Positions 53,374 through 62,079 of a stretch of 64,000 nt of DNA are shown here, piece by piece. Numbering within the stretch: position 1 is the stretch's first letter; every line of letters begins with the position of its first letter. Under the pieces are notes generated by a model. It was not told where the DNA came from. It saw nothing but the letters and a program-made list of their open reading frames with translations, and did not search any database. Origin of the DNA: Parapedobacter luteus (GTDB lineage Bacteria; Bacteroidota; Bacteroidia; Sphingobacteriales; Sphingobacteriaceae); the NCBI RefSeq assembly GCF_900168055.1, contig NZ_FUYS01000007.1, positions 124,001 to 188,000 of the forward strand, in the 5' to 3' direction. The translations under genes were made by a program, and so were the position numbers.

Positions 53374-53789
53374 CACAATCCGTGTTTTGCTTTCCAATCC
53401 GCAAAAAACGGCGGGTTGGTCAGTATCAGCTCGCCGTCCATGTCGGTAAATACTTGAATCGTTTCCCCGGTGGCCACTACCTGCCGCGCAGCATTGAAAA
53501 TGGTATAACGGAAGGTCATCTTCGCCGCCGGGCTGGCGACAAATACGGTTTCCACGTCGGCCCAGTCGCCGTGGCGCAAAGGCGACTTATACTCACAGAC
53601 GCACTTGACCACGGGAGCGAGAAAGCCTTCATCCCGGATGTAGCGATAGGAAATGCCGAATGCTTCCCCGAAGGCCTCCCTTCCATCTTCAAAGTACGTC
53701 ACGTAGTGACCGTGCCATACGATGCCCAGCGGGTCGGTTTCATTGAAGCGTACGCGAAAACGAGTCGTATGTTGGAGTTGTTGAGTCAT
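53373..53789 (-). CDS. Acyl-CoA/ACP thioesterase, 4HBT hotdog family
   Basis: 138 residues from ATG 53789 (MTQQLQHTTRFRVRFNETDP). The block RFNETDPLGIVWHGHYVTYFEDGRE is the YbgC/FadM-type active site, with the Asp of TDP and the WHGHY turn. It should release or transfer the completed acyl chain, or proofread blocked ACPs. Coupled on both sides by one-base overlaps. An upstream extension of the frame to 53996 lies inside the ABC permease gene and is not coding. Confidence 0.9.
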   Translation of the reverse strand: MTQQLQHTTRFRVRFNETDPLGIVWHGHYVTYFEDGREAFGEAFGISYRYIRDEGFLAPVVKCVCEYKSPLRHGDWADVETVFVASPAAKMTFRYTIFNAARQVVATGETIQVFTDMDGELILTNPPFFADWKAKHGL

Positions 53790-55078
53790 TAATTCGCTTG
53801 GTGTCTTTTGTGATAGAGAATGGCAGCCAGCAGCGTGGCCGCGAAAAACAGCAGCAGGAACAACAGCGGCCATGCAATGTCGGCAGCCGTACCATTGCGC
53901 AGAATGACGTCGTAGAATGCCGATATGCCCCAGTTCATGGGGGAAAACGCAGATACCTTTTGCATGACTTCCGGCATGATGAACGTCGGCACCCATACGC
54001 CGCCGAGTGCTGCCAGGATGATGACAAAGATGGCTCCGAAGGGAGCCGATTGTTCTTGCGTTTCGGCCACGGTACCAATGAGGATGCCCAACCCGATGGC
54101 CGCCAGGCCCGCTACAAAGGCTATCAATATCATCAGGGGAAGTTGATCGCCCGGTTCAAACGCAATCAGCCCGATAAGCGGGAATACATATTTCGCAATC
54201 AGCAACATCAGCGCAAACTGAATAAAGCAGATAACGGTGTAGGTGACGATCTTGCCACCCAGCACAACCGAGTACGAAACCGGACTGGTTTGCAGGCGGA
54301 TGTATGTTCCCAGGTTTTTTTCCTTGACGAGGTTGATGCCCAACGGAACGACGATGAAGAAGATGCCGAATAAGATCCAAGCCGGTACATTATGCTGCAC
54401 AGCGTTAGGGATGATGCCGTCGCCCCCCTTTTGGGCAATGGTTTCCTTAAATGTGATGATTTCTCCATCCAGCAGCCCCGGGTCATTTTCCAGTTCCATC
54501 TGATCGATGAATACGTGATATATTTTTTCCACTTCGACTTTGGAAAGCATCTTCTCAATGTTGTTTTTCGTTGCGTTGCGGAACGCTTGACCCGCGGCCG
54601 GGTCGAAATAAATGATGATCTCCTTCGCTTCCCATTGCTCACTGCGTTGCCTTTGCGCAGCGCTATCAGGCGCTGTTAGCTCAAATTCACCCAAGATGCG
54701 CTCTACATTGTGCGCTACCTTTCCGTTCAATTCTTCGCTGATCCCTTCGGGAATCACGATGGCTATTTGGTATTTGCCATCGCTCACCAATTTGCTGGCA
54801 TCCGCTTGTGAAAGCCGTTGCCCGTTCGCTTCGGTGATTAGTTGCACGTTGGGGGCTTCGGCCAGGTTGTCGGCTACTAACCGGCCGATTTCACCCTGGT
54901 CTTCATCCACCAGGAGGATGGGTAGGGTCGATTCACCTACCGCCTTGAATGTGCTTTCCTGGATGAGCGTAATGGTGATGATCAGTACAGACGGCATGAA
55001 AAACAGGATGGCAAGCCCACCCCAATCCCGAAGTAGGAGCAGCACTTCCTTGTACGCCGATACGGATAGTTTACGCAT
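53789..55078 (-). CDS. ABC-2-type transporter permease
   Basis: About 429 residues from ATG 55078 (MRKLSVSAYKEVLLLLRDWG). One N-terminal membrane segment, a long extracytoplasmic region (about 55-210), and five C-terminal segments with PFGAIFVIILAALGGVWVPTFIMPEVM and LSPMNWG-like PMNWGISAFYDVILRNG, typical of YhgE/DrrB-style exporters. It overlaps the ATPase stop by eight bases. Probably exports the pigment or its resorcinol part. Confidence 0.88.
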   Translation of the reverse strand: MRKLSVSAYKEVLLLLRDWGGLAILFFMPSVLIITITLIQESTFKAVGESTLPILLVDEDQGEIGRLVADNLAEAPNVQLITEANGQRLSQADASKLVSDGKYQIAIVIPEGISEELNGKVAHNVERILGEFELTAPDSAAQRQRSEQWEAKEIIIYFDPAAGQAFRNATKNNIEKMLSKVEVEKIYHVFIDQMELENDPGLLDGEIITFKETIAQKGGDGIIPNAVQHNVPAWILFGIFFIVVPLGINLVKEKNLGTYIRLQTSPVSYSVVLGGKIVTYTVICFIQFALMLLIAKYVFPLIGLIAFEPGDQLPLMILIAFVAGLAAIGLGILIGTVAETQEQSAPFGAIFVIILAALGGVWVPTFIMPEVMQKVSAFSPMNWGISAFYDVILRNGTAADIAWPLLFLLLFFAATLLAAILYHKRHQAN

Positions 55079-55823
55079 AATCCCTGAGTTGGCTTCCCGT
55101 GAGGTGGATGAATACATTTTCTAATGAGGTAGCGCCGGCCACAGAGGCAATGAGCTGCTGCGGCTTACCTTCTACCACGATGCGCCCATCGTCAATGATG
55201 GCAATCCTGGTGCAGAAGTGTTGGGCTTCATTCAAGTGGTGCGAGCTGTAGATGATGGTCGTGCCCTGCGCATTAAGTTCGTGCAGTAAGGCCATGATAA
55301 CCTCCTTTGATTGGACGTCCACGCCGACGGTGGGCTCGTCCAGAAACAATACGTTGGGCCGGTGCAGGATGCCAGCCAATAGGTTGACCCTCCGTTGCAT
55401 ACCGCCGGAAAACGTTTTTATCGGTTTATGAGCAAAGTCCGCCAGGCCAACACGATGCAGTCCTTCCCTGATACGCTGCCGCAGATCGAGGGAAGACAGC
55501 CCATATAGGCTCCCGAAATAATAGAGGTTTTCCTCGGCACTCAAGGTGGGGTAGAGCGCGTATTCCTGCGGTACAATCCCTATCTGTTGTTGGATTTTCC
55601 TGCGGTTTTTCCGGTGGCTGAGGCCATTGAGCCACCATTCTCCCGATGTCGGTGCAATCATCCCGCATAGGATGGAAATTAGGGTGGTTTTCCCGGCACC
55701 GTTGGGGCCAAGCAAACCGAAAACTTCGTTGCGATTGATTGAAAGCGATAAGTCTTTCAATGCATACCGATCGCTACCCCGATAATGTTTGGATAGTTGA
55801 TGTATGCGGATGGTTTCCTCCAT
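55071..55823 (-). CDS. ABC transporter ATP-binding subunit
   Basis: 250 residues from ATG 55823 (MEETIRIHQLSKHYRG). Walker A GPNGAGKTT (39-47), signature FSGGMQRRV, Walker B VLFLDEPTVGVD and the switch histidine in YSSHHLNEA. DrrA-type exporter ATPase. It is now the first gene after the GH20 insertion, so it needs its own promoter; a TACTTTTG box lies 25 bases upstream. Confidence 0.93.
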   Translation of the reverse strand: MEETIRIHQLSKHYRGSDRYALKDLSLSINRNEVFGLLGPNGAGKTTLISILCGMIAPTSGEWWLNGLSHRKNRRKIQQQIGIVPQEYALYPTLSAEENLYYFGSLYGLSSLDLRQRIREGLHRVGLADFAHKPIKTFSGGMQRRVNLLAGILHRPNVLFLDEPTVGVDVQSKEVIMALLHELNAQGTTIIYSSHHLNEAQHFCTRIAIIDDGRIVVEGKPQQLIASVAGATSLENVFIHLTGSQLRDYA

Positions 55824-55847
55824 GGGACGAAAATAAGGTAAAAAATC

Positions 55848-55855
55848 CAAAAGTA
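55848..55855 (-). promoter_or_regulatory. Possible -7 box of the ABC-to-ketosynthase block
   Basis: TACTTTTG on the minus strand (55855-55848), a full match to TAnnTTTG, 25 bases upstream of the ATPase ATG. No TTTG is at the right distance, so support is partial. Confidence 0.4.
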
Positions 55856-55907
55856 ACAGGCCTCTTTGCACCGTGTCGGCCGCGGCAAATTTTCGTTTGT
55901 TTCCTGC

Positions 55908-56040
55908 TGTTGCCTTTTTGGCCTAGGAGCGTGAACGGAGTGAGCGTTCCAGCCAAAAAGGCAACAGCTGGAAACATCGTGATAGGCCTAGGATCGTGAA
56001 CGGAGTGAGCGTTCCAGCCAAAAAGGCAACAGCTGGAAAC
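55908..56040. repeat. 65-bp tandem repeat with long inverted arms
   Basis: Two direct copies start at 55921 and 55986 (GCCTAGGAGCGTGAACGGAG and GCCTAGGATCGTGAACGGAG) and stay nearly identical for about 55 bases. GCCAAAAAGGCAACA inside each copy (55952-55966 and 56017-56031) is the exact complement of TGTTGCCTTTTTGGC at 55908-55922, so either copy can pair with that arm in a 15-bp stem. The element fills the gap between the ABC ATPase and the divergent GH20 gene. No frame. It may be a REP/MITE-like repeat. Confidence 0.85.
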
Positions 56041-56108
56041 ACTTGATGTAGGTCGTCAGAAATTGCGAAATGTTGTATATTGCGAAAAAAATGGCTTAAG
56101 TAACGGAT

Positions 56109-58622
56109 ATGAAATTTTTCATCGTACATTGTAATCGCTTTTTTCAATTGCTGAGCTTGGCCTGCATGGCCGCTTGTGCTTCATCGCCGGCGGTAGTTGC
56201 CGACAAGGCCCCGCTGTCACTCCAATGGGAAATCGTGGCTTCACCTCATTCAGGTACCAATCAGACGCTCTCGACGCTGACGATCACCAACCATACTGCC
56301 GATACGCTGCCCGCTACGGGCTGGACCATTTATTTCAACAACATCGGTGCCGCGGAGATTGCTGGAGCAGATACCGCCGTGGCGGGCATCAACTTCATCA
56401 ATGGCGATTTTTTCTCGCTGTCTCCACAGCAGGGATGGCAACCACTCGCGCCCGGCACCACCGTACAGCTTGGTGTACTGACACGCCGGCTTAAAAACAT
56501 CACGGATTTGCCCAAAGGATTTTACCTTGTGGATGGCCGCTATCCGGAGGGTGTCGCACTGCCGGTGGACGTGAAACCATTTGAGCAGGCCGACAGCCTC
56601 GAAATTGAACTTGCAGCGCATATATTTGCCCAAAACGAATCCATCAAAGACTTGCCGCTGGTGCAACTGCCGCCCGTAATACCGACACCCGTTGCCGCTA
56701 CCCTTACCACGGGTTCCTTCGCATTGGGCGCGGCTACGCCGATCGTTGCCGATCCGGCGTTCGAGCAGGAAGCCACGTACTTGCGGGATGAGCTGGGCCA
56801 GGTACTTGATCGTTTGCCCGAGCTGGCCAATGAAGGAGCGGGGGACCATGCCTTGGTACTCCGGCAGCGGGAGGGTATGCCCGCGGAGGGATATGCACTC
56901 ACTGTAGATACCCGTGGCATATTGATCGAAGCGACCACGCGTGCAGGGGTTTTTTATGGTATTCAAACGCTGAAAAATCTTTTGCCGCCCACCGCATGGG
57001 GCGATAAGCAGTCAATCATCGAGATCCCCGGTGTTTCCATAACGGATGCGCCGCGATTCGCTCACCGCGCGGTGATGTTAGACGTCGCCCGTAACTTTCA
57101 GACCAAAGAACAGGTGATGAAGATTTTGGATTTGCTGGCGTTGTATAAAGTCAATGTCTTGCATTTTCACCTCAACGAAGATGAAGCGTGGCGCTTGGAG
57201 ATACCCGGATTGCCCGAGCTGACCGAGGTTGGCGCAAGGCGCGGCCATACGCTTGACGATGCGCAACACCTCATGCCGTCGTACGGGTCGGGCCCCCAGG
57301 TAGACAACGCTACCGGCAGTGGTTTTTATAGCAGGGCAGATTACATCGAATTACTGCAATATGCCACGGCACGGCATATCCGCGTCATTCCCGAGATCGA
57401 AACGCCGGGCCATGCACGTGCCGCCATCAAATCCATGGACGCCCGCTATGCGCGCTACCTCGCACAAGGGGACAGTGCTGCGGCACGGCAGTACTTGCTG
57501 CGCGATTTGGATGATCAATCCGAATACCGCTCGGTGCAAGACTGGAACGATAATGTTATCAACGTCGCATTACCGTCTACCTATGCGTTTTTGGAAAAAG
57601 TAGTCGATGAAGTCATTGCCATGTATCAGGAAGCCGGAGCGCCGTTGGAGACCATCCATTTCGGGGGCGACGAGGTGCCCAACGGTGTGTGGGAGCGATC
57701 ACCCGCGGCGCGGCGCTTATTGGCGTCCGAGACCAGCATTCCGCACATAAACGACCTGTGGTATTATTTTTTCAACCGCGTCAATAAGCTGGTCAAAGCG
57801 CGCGGGCTGTACCTCTCGGGCTGGGAGGAAATCGGCATGAAGAAGGCCATGGTCAACGGCCGCAGCCAAATGGTCGTCGAACCGCGGTTTGCCAATGAAA
57901 ATTTCCACACCGACGTATGGGCTAATCAGGGAATAAACGTCGATTTGGCCTACCGGCTCGCCAATGCGGGTTATAAGGTGGTGCTCACCAACGTGACGAA
58001 TTTTTATTTCGACTTAGCCTATAATGAAAGCTTTTACGAGCCAGGGCAATACTGGGGCGGCTATGTGGGTGTCGAGAAGCCATTCCGTTTCGTGCCATAC
58101 GACTATTATCGCAGCCTGGAGGAAGATGCACGTGGTGAACAGCTGACAGCTGCCGGCAGGGCTAATATCGTCGGGTTGCAGGCCCCATTGTGGAGCGAAA
58201 TCATCACATCGCCCGAACGGATGGAATACCTGTTGCTGCCCAAACTGTTTGGCCTTGCCGAGCGGGCATGGGCGGCCGATCCGTCGTGGGCCGCTGAACC
58301 TGACGGAGATAAAGCCAAGGCGCAGTATACCGCCGATTGGTCGGTATTTTTAAATGTTTTGGGCAAGCGCGAGTTACCCCGCCTGGATCACTACGGCGGC
58401 GGCTTTCAATACCGCATCCCCACAGCAGGTGTAACCCGGCGGGATGGTAAGTTGGCCGCCAATGTCCAGTTTCCGGGGTTCACTATTCGCTACACGACCG
58501 ACGGTACGGAGCCCACGGCGCAGAGCCAGGTATATACTGAGCCCCTACCTGCGGCCGGAACCGTGGCGTTCCGCGTATTCAACGCAGCGGGAAGAGGCGG
58601 ACGTACGGTTTATTGGAAATAA
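56109..58622 (+). CDS. GH20 beta-N-acetylhexosaminidase, lipoprotein
   Basis: 837 residues with a lipoprotein signal (FFQLLSLACMAACASSPAV, Cys at about 20 or 24). Domains: an N-terminal carbohydrate-binding CHB_HEX-like part (about 34-170), the GH20b domain (about 185-310), the GH20 barrel (about 315-740) and a C-terminal chitobiase-type domain (FTIRYTTDGTEPTAQSQVY). The catalytic pair is D521-E522 in HFGGDEVPNG, and HFHLNEDEAWRLEI and IPEIETPGHARA follow the family. It removes terminal GlcNAc or GalNAc from chitin or glycans. It faces against the pigment genes and interrupts their operon. Confidence 0.95.
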   Translation: MKFFIVHCNRFFQLLSLACMAACASSPAVVADKAPLSLQWEIVASPHSGTNQTLSTLTITNHTADTLPATGWTIYFNNIGAAEIAGADTAVAGINFINGDFFSLSPQQGWQPLAPGTTVQLGVLTRRLKNITDLPKGFYLVDGRYPEGVALPVDVKPFEQADSLEIELAAHIFAQNESIKDLPLVQLPPVIPTPVAATLTTGSFALGAATPIVADPAFEQEATYLRDELGQVLDRLPELANEGAGDHALVLRQREGMPAEGYALTVDTRGILIEATTRAGVFYGIQTLKNLLPPTAWGDKQSIIEIPGVSITDAPRFAHRAVMLDVARNFQTKEQVMKILDLLALYKVNVLHFHLNEDEAWRLEIPGLPELTEVGARRGHTLDDAQHLMPSYGSGPQVDNATGSGFYSRADYIELLQYATARHIRVIPEIETPGHARAAIKSMDARYARYLAQGDSAAARQYLLRDLDDQSEYRSVQDWNDNVINVALPSTYAFLEKVVDEVIAMYQEAGAPLETIHFGGDEVPNGVWERSPAARRLLASETSIPHINDLWYYFFNRVNKLVKARGLYLSGWEEIGMKKAMVNGRSQMVVEPRFANENFHTDVWANQGINVDLAYRLANAGYKVVLTNVTNFYFDLAYNESFYEPGQYWGGYVGVEKPFRFVPYDYYRSLEEDARGEQLTAAGRANIVGLQAPLWSEIITSPERMEYLLLPKLFGLAERAWAADPSWAAEPDGDKAKAQYTADWSVFLNVLGKRELPRLDHYGGGFQYRIPTAGVTRRDGKLAANVQFPGFTIRYTTDGTEPTAQSQVYTEPLPAAGTVAFRVFNAAGRGGRTVYWK

Positions 58623-58634
58623 TCCAAGCAGGCG

Positions 58635-59630
58635 TTAAATATCCCGCCGGAGCTGCGTGAAAAACTGTTTTTCCCGTTCCGCGATAGTGGCCAGCTGTCC
58701 GGCAAGCTTGTCATACCGGTCCGCGTCGGGATTGCGGTTTTTATAAATGCGGGAGATGTCCAATGCAAAATCCCGCCAGGCGTCGCCAATGGCCGTCATT
58801 TCAGCCGATCGCTGCCGGAGTATGGGCATATCGAGCAACGTCGCGGCTTCCTGTAGGAAGGCGGCATAGATGAAGCGGAAGCCGCCGCCGCCGGTGCCGA
58901 TTTCTTCCTGCATGCGCACGAGCTGGCCCAGGTAATGGTTGGTTTTTTTGACGCCGATGGTCGTTGGCCATTTGCGGATATTGCGTGCCACCCATCGCAT
59001 GGCTCTTACGCCTACGATCGGCACGGGCGCAAGCATGTCGTTGCAGGTCTGCCGGATACCTTTTCTGATAGCGCGTTGGAGGTCGTAATGTTCGGGAAGC
59101 CGTTCCAGGTAATAGAGGTGTCCCTTTGGGGCTAACGCCCCCTTGGCAAAGCGAACCTGTTCGAGCTCCTGTTCGCTCAACCGCGTGGTATAGTCCATCA
59201 CCGGGTCGCTGATGAGGTAGTCGCCTGCTTCCTTTCCGTATACGACGAGATTATGGGCATTGAAGTGGAAGCGGTATTCATCGGGAAAGTAAGTGAGGTG
59301 GTATACACCTACCTGCAAGCCCACGGGAATGCCTTGGCTGAGCTTTTCTTCCAGCGCAGTCCTGGCTTTTTCCGGCGATGAAAACCGCTGGTGTTTTACC
59401 CGGATACCCAGCCGCTTGGCCAATTTCCTGAATATCTGGCCCGGCATGGGGCGATAGCTGAATCCCGGAGCAAAATTGACCTTAATAAACGGCAGGTAGG
59501 TAAAAAACAGACCGCTGCCGATGCCGAACGCCAACGGCTCGGAGATGCGGACGCCACGGTGGTTCAACAAGTTCGAAATCACCCCATTCTCGCAATGGGC
59601 AGACTGGCGGTGCTCAAAAGGTATATTCAT
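58635..59630 (-). CDS. BtrH-like (butirosin biosynthesis H) domain protein
   Basis: 331 residues beginning MNIPFEHRQSAHCENGVISNLLNH; the HCENGVISNLL block with its cysteine is the BtrH N-terminal (peptidase C39-like/acyltransferase) signature, and HFNAHNLVVYGKEAGDYLISDP is the expected second block. BtrH moves an acyl group from an ACP to an amine in butirosin synthesis, so it could join an acyl-ACP with another unit here, such as polyene and resorcinol; that is inference. It overlaps the 137-residue protein by four bases and ends 12 bases from the GH20 stop. Confidence 0.82.
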   Translation of the reverse strand: MNIPFEHRQSAHCENGVISNLLNHRGVRISEPLAFGIGSGLFFTYLPFIKVNFAPGFSYRPMPGQIFRKLAKRLGIRVKHQRFSSPEKARTALEEKLSQGIPVGLQVGVYHLTYFPDEYRFHFNAHNLVVYGKEAGDYLISDPVMDYTTRLSEQELEQVRFAKGALAPKGHLYYLERLPEHYDLQRAIRKGIRQTCNDMLAPVPIVGVRAMRWVARNIRKWPTTIGVKKTNHYLGQLVRMQEEIGTGGGGFRFIYAAFLQEAATLLDMPILRQRSAEMTAIGDAWRDFALDISRIYKNRNPDADRYDKLAGQLATIAEREKQFFTQLRRDI

Positions 59631-60040
59631 GTATCGGATTGGGGGAAGGGCGATTTCAGCTGTTCAACAGAGATGCCAAACACGCTGGCATATTTTCGGA
59701 GAATGTTTTCTTTTAGTTTCGCAAAACGTTTGGGGTGGAAATGCCGCTTGACAAGCCAGCGGTGCATGCCCACGTAGCTGGACAACAGCGACACATCCAT
59801 GCGGTGCAGCTCCATGTAATACGCGATGGGACTGACTGCTCCCGCTAAAACAGCTTGCTTGGTAGCGGCTATCCGTTCGTCGATGAGTTGGAGCGATTCG
59901 TTCAATGCCAGTGTCTTTGCTTCCCACCCGCTACTGCGTACGGTGGTATATTGGCCGTTTTCGTCCACCGCATAACAAAGTTCATGTACATTCTTTTTGG
60001 CTAGACTGCCGTTGTCCTGTGGTACTTCGTCCTTCTTCAT
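59627..60040 (-). CDS. Pigment-cluster protein of unknown function
   Basis: 137 residues, soluble and basic, no signal. The N-terminal half (VHELCYAVDENGQYTTVRSS) and the helical C-terminal half (KRHFHPKRFAKLKENILRKY and FGISVEQLKS) recall small proteins found next to BtrH-like genes in flexirubin clusters. It has helix-turn-helix-like spacing but no proven DNA binding. Coupled by a four-base overlap to BtrH. Confidence 0.7.
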   Translation of the reverse strand: MKKDEVPQDNGSLAKKNVHELCYAVDENGQYTTVRSSGWEAKTLALNESLQLIDERIAATKQAVLAGAVSPIAYYMELHRMDVSLLSSYVGMHRWLVKRHFHPKRFAKLKENILRKYASVFGISVEQLKSPFPQSDT

Positions 60041-60043
60041 ACG

Positions 60044-60508
60044 TCACTGTTCGTTGGTCTGCAGTAGCATTTTCATGGTTGCTGCAAGCGCTGTCACACC
60101 AGCTACAGTCACTTGACCCTGAATATTGCAAATTTTCAAAAAATCCGACGTAAAAACAAGCTCGGTGTGGGTATGGGTAGCCAACTGGTCACCCACTTTG
60201 GGCAGCATAGTTACCTGCAGGTCCAGGATAGTGCTGATCACGCCGAGGTTATCTTTATCCTTATCCCAAAGGACTTCATTAGGTTTGATGAAAAAATAGT
60301 TGAGGAAGATGAAGCTCGTCTGGGCAAGATTTTCCAGCATGCCCATCTCCGAAAGTATGCCTTGGTGCACAAATAGACATTCGGGCTTTACCAGAAAAGA
60401 TGTCTCCGTTTTGAGGCCATTCACCGCTACAACGCGGTCCACCATCACCATGGGGGGCCTGTGGGGAATGAGCTCTTCAATATCAGGAAACGGGGTACGG
60501 TTATTCAA
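60044..60508 (-). CDS. Hotdog dehydratase (FabA/FabZ type, ApeP-like)
   Basis: 154 residues with IEELIPHRPPMVMVDRVVAV and the EMGMLENLAQTSFIF helix, the FabZ/ApeP fold. The PHRPPM block is typical of aryl-polyene dehydratases. Start overlaps the next dehydratase by eight bases. The pair probably removes water from 3-hydroxy intermediates after each ketoreduction; no ketoreductase is in the window. Confidence 0.85.
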   Translation of the reverse strand: MNNRTPFPDIEELIPHRPPMVMVDRVVAVNGLKTETSFLVKPECLFVHQGILSEMGMLENLAQTSFIFLNYFFIKPNEVLWDKDKDNLGVISTILDLQVTMLPKVGDQLATHTHTELVFTSDFLKICNIQGQVTVAGVTALAATMKMLLQTNEQ

Positions 60509-60938
60509 GTTCTTTAGCTATGACAGTTCGCATTTCGCCGATGGCGATGATTTGTTCGCCGCATGTCACCTCGCCGCGCACCATGGTCACCCCAAACAGT
60601 TGCTGGAGAATGGTTATGCTGGTACGGAGTTCGGCCCCCGCTTGAGGCAAACGGTATATTTCAAAATTTTTGATGGACCCGATATAGCCCATCGGCGGGT
60701 CAAGGTCGCGCAGAAAGTAGTCGTAGCCCTGGTATAGGGCAATGGTCTGGGCGAAGTGTTCAATGACACCCGCTTCCGTGAGGTGGCCATGCCTATCGAC
60801 CAGCACGTGCTTCACAGGGATTTCAAAGCTGGCAACAATGCGGTCGGTTTCATGTTCAATGAGCTTATCAACCAACACGAAAGGCGGCTGCTGGGGAATG
60901 AGCTTCCCGATAGCTTCTTTTGATGAAACAAGGCTCAT
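60501..60938 (-). CDS. Second hotdog 3-hydroxyacyl-ACP dehydratase (ApeI/FabZ-like)
   Basis: 145 residues with IGKLIPQQPPFVLVDKLIEH and LTEAGVIEHFAQTIALYQGY, the FabZ-like pattern with the Glu of EAGVIEHFAQ. Different from its neighbour by sequence, so two non-identical subunits or two chain-length specificities are likely. Follows darB by four bases. Confidence 0.85.
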   Translation of the reverse strand: MSLVSSKEAIGKLIPQQPPFVLVDKLIEHETDRIVASFEIPVKHVLVDRHGHLTEAGVIEHFAQTIALYQGYDYFLRDLDPPMGYIGSIKNFEIYRLPQAGAELRTSITILQQLFGVTMVRGEVTCGEQIIAIGEMRTVIAKELE

Positions 60939-60942
60939 ATCA

Positions 60943-62079
60943 TCAGGTTACTTCCAACAGTGCGTAAACATAAGAAAATCTTCCGCTTTCGGGGACAGAA
61001 AGCAGAATTTTTTCACCCCGTTGGAGTTTCCCCGCGTTGAATAGTTCCTCCAGTTGGATATAGCTTGAGGCCGACCCCATGTTTCCGACCTTATCAAGGT
61101 TGATAAACCATTTTTCTTCGGGAATGTCAATGCCTGCGTTTTCAAATGCTTCAGCCAGTCGGTCCCGAAAAAAATAAGACGAAATGTGGGGAAGGAAGTG
61201 ATCGATGTCGGTTGCCTCCACCTGATGCCTGTGCAGCACCTCTTGGATGCTTTGCACCCCTTTGGGGATGATGTGAGCTTCCAACAGTTTGATATCCTGT
61301 TTGATAGCAAATATCGATTGGCCGAGCCAGGCTTCCGGTGGTGTGTCGCTCCAGGGAATCAATTGCCCGTCAGCTTTGATTGCTCCGGCATACATACAAG
61401 GTTCCACCTCATGGGCATATGAGATGCCGTCTACCCAATGGATGGCGAGTGAGGGCGCGCCATGGTTGGGCTGGGTGCTGAGCAGCATAGCTCCGGCACC
61501 GTCGGACAGCATCCAACGGAGGAAATCCTTTTCGAAAGCGATAAGGGGGTTCTGCTCAAGCGCGGCAAGCCGCTCCGATTCATTCGTGAATTTATCAGCC
61601 CGCAGCCAAGATGAGACCCGCTCCGATCCGGTACAGACGGCCTGCTTCGCATTTCCCGTGGCCACGGCCATATACGCATATTTCAGTGCGTTCATCCCTG
61701 ACGTGCAAATGCCCGAAGCGGAATTAATTTCCATGGGCCTGTTTTGCCATAGCCCATGTACCATGCTGGCATGAGAAGGCAGCAGTTGGTCAGGTGTAGA
61801 CGTGCCGCATGAGAGCACGTCAATCCGCTGCTTGTCTGCTCCGGATTGTGCGAGCAGCCTGTTGATGGCCTCGATGGTGAGCTCCGCATTGTTGTGCGTA
61901 GGCTGCCCATCGGCATCAATGGCATAATAGCGCGATGTAATCCGGTTATTGCGCAGCACGATGGAGCGTGCCCGGGAGGGCGTACCGTTGATGACGCCCA
62001 ATACCTGCTCCATGCGGTCGTTGAAAACCGGCTCATTTGGAAGGAACTTCGCGATTGAATTGATGTATACCGTTGGCAT
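60943..62079 (-). CDS. darB: DarB-type ketosynthase of dialkylresorcinol synthesis
   Basis: KAS III-like enzyme of 378 residues that joins two acyl units into a cyclohexanedione, the precursor of dialkylresorcinol. Active site C125 in NSASGICTSGMN, H298 in DHFLPHISS and N333 in KVGNMGSAS. The family opening (MPTVYINSIAKFLPNEP) is typical. The start shares one base with the darA stop, so the two are coupled, as in all known dar loci. Confidence 0.93.
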   Translation of the reverse strand: MPTVYINSIAKFLPNEPVFNDRMEQVLGVINGTPSRARSIVLRNNRITSRYYAIDADGQPTHNNAELTIEAINRLLAQSGADKQRIDVLSCGTSTPDQLLPSHASMVHGLWQNRPMEINSASGICTSGMNALKYAYMAVATGNAKQAVCTGSERVSSWLRADKFTNESERLAALEQNPLIAFEKDFLRWMLSDGAGAMLLSTQPNHGAPSLAIHWVDGISYAHEVEPCMYAGAIKADGQLIPWSDTPPEAWLGQSIFAIKQDIKLLEAHIIPKGVQSIQEVLHRHQVEATDIDHFLPHISSYFFRDRLAEAFENAGIDIPEEKWFINLDKVGNMGSASSYIQLEELFNAGKLQRGEKILLSVPESGRFSYVYALLEVT

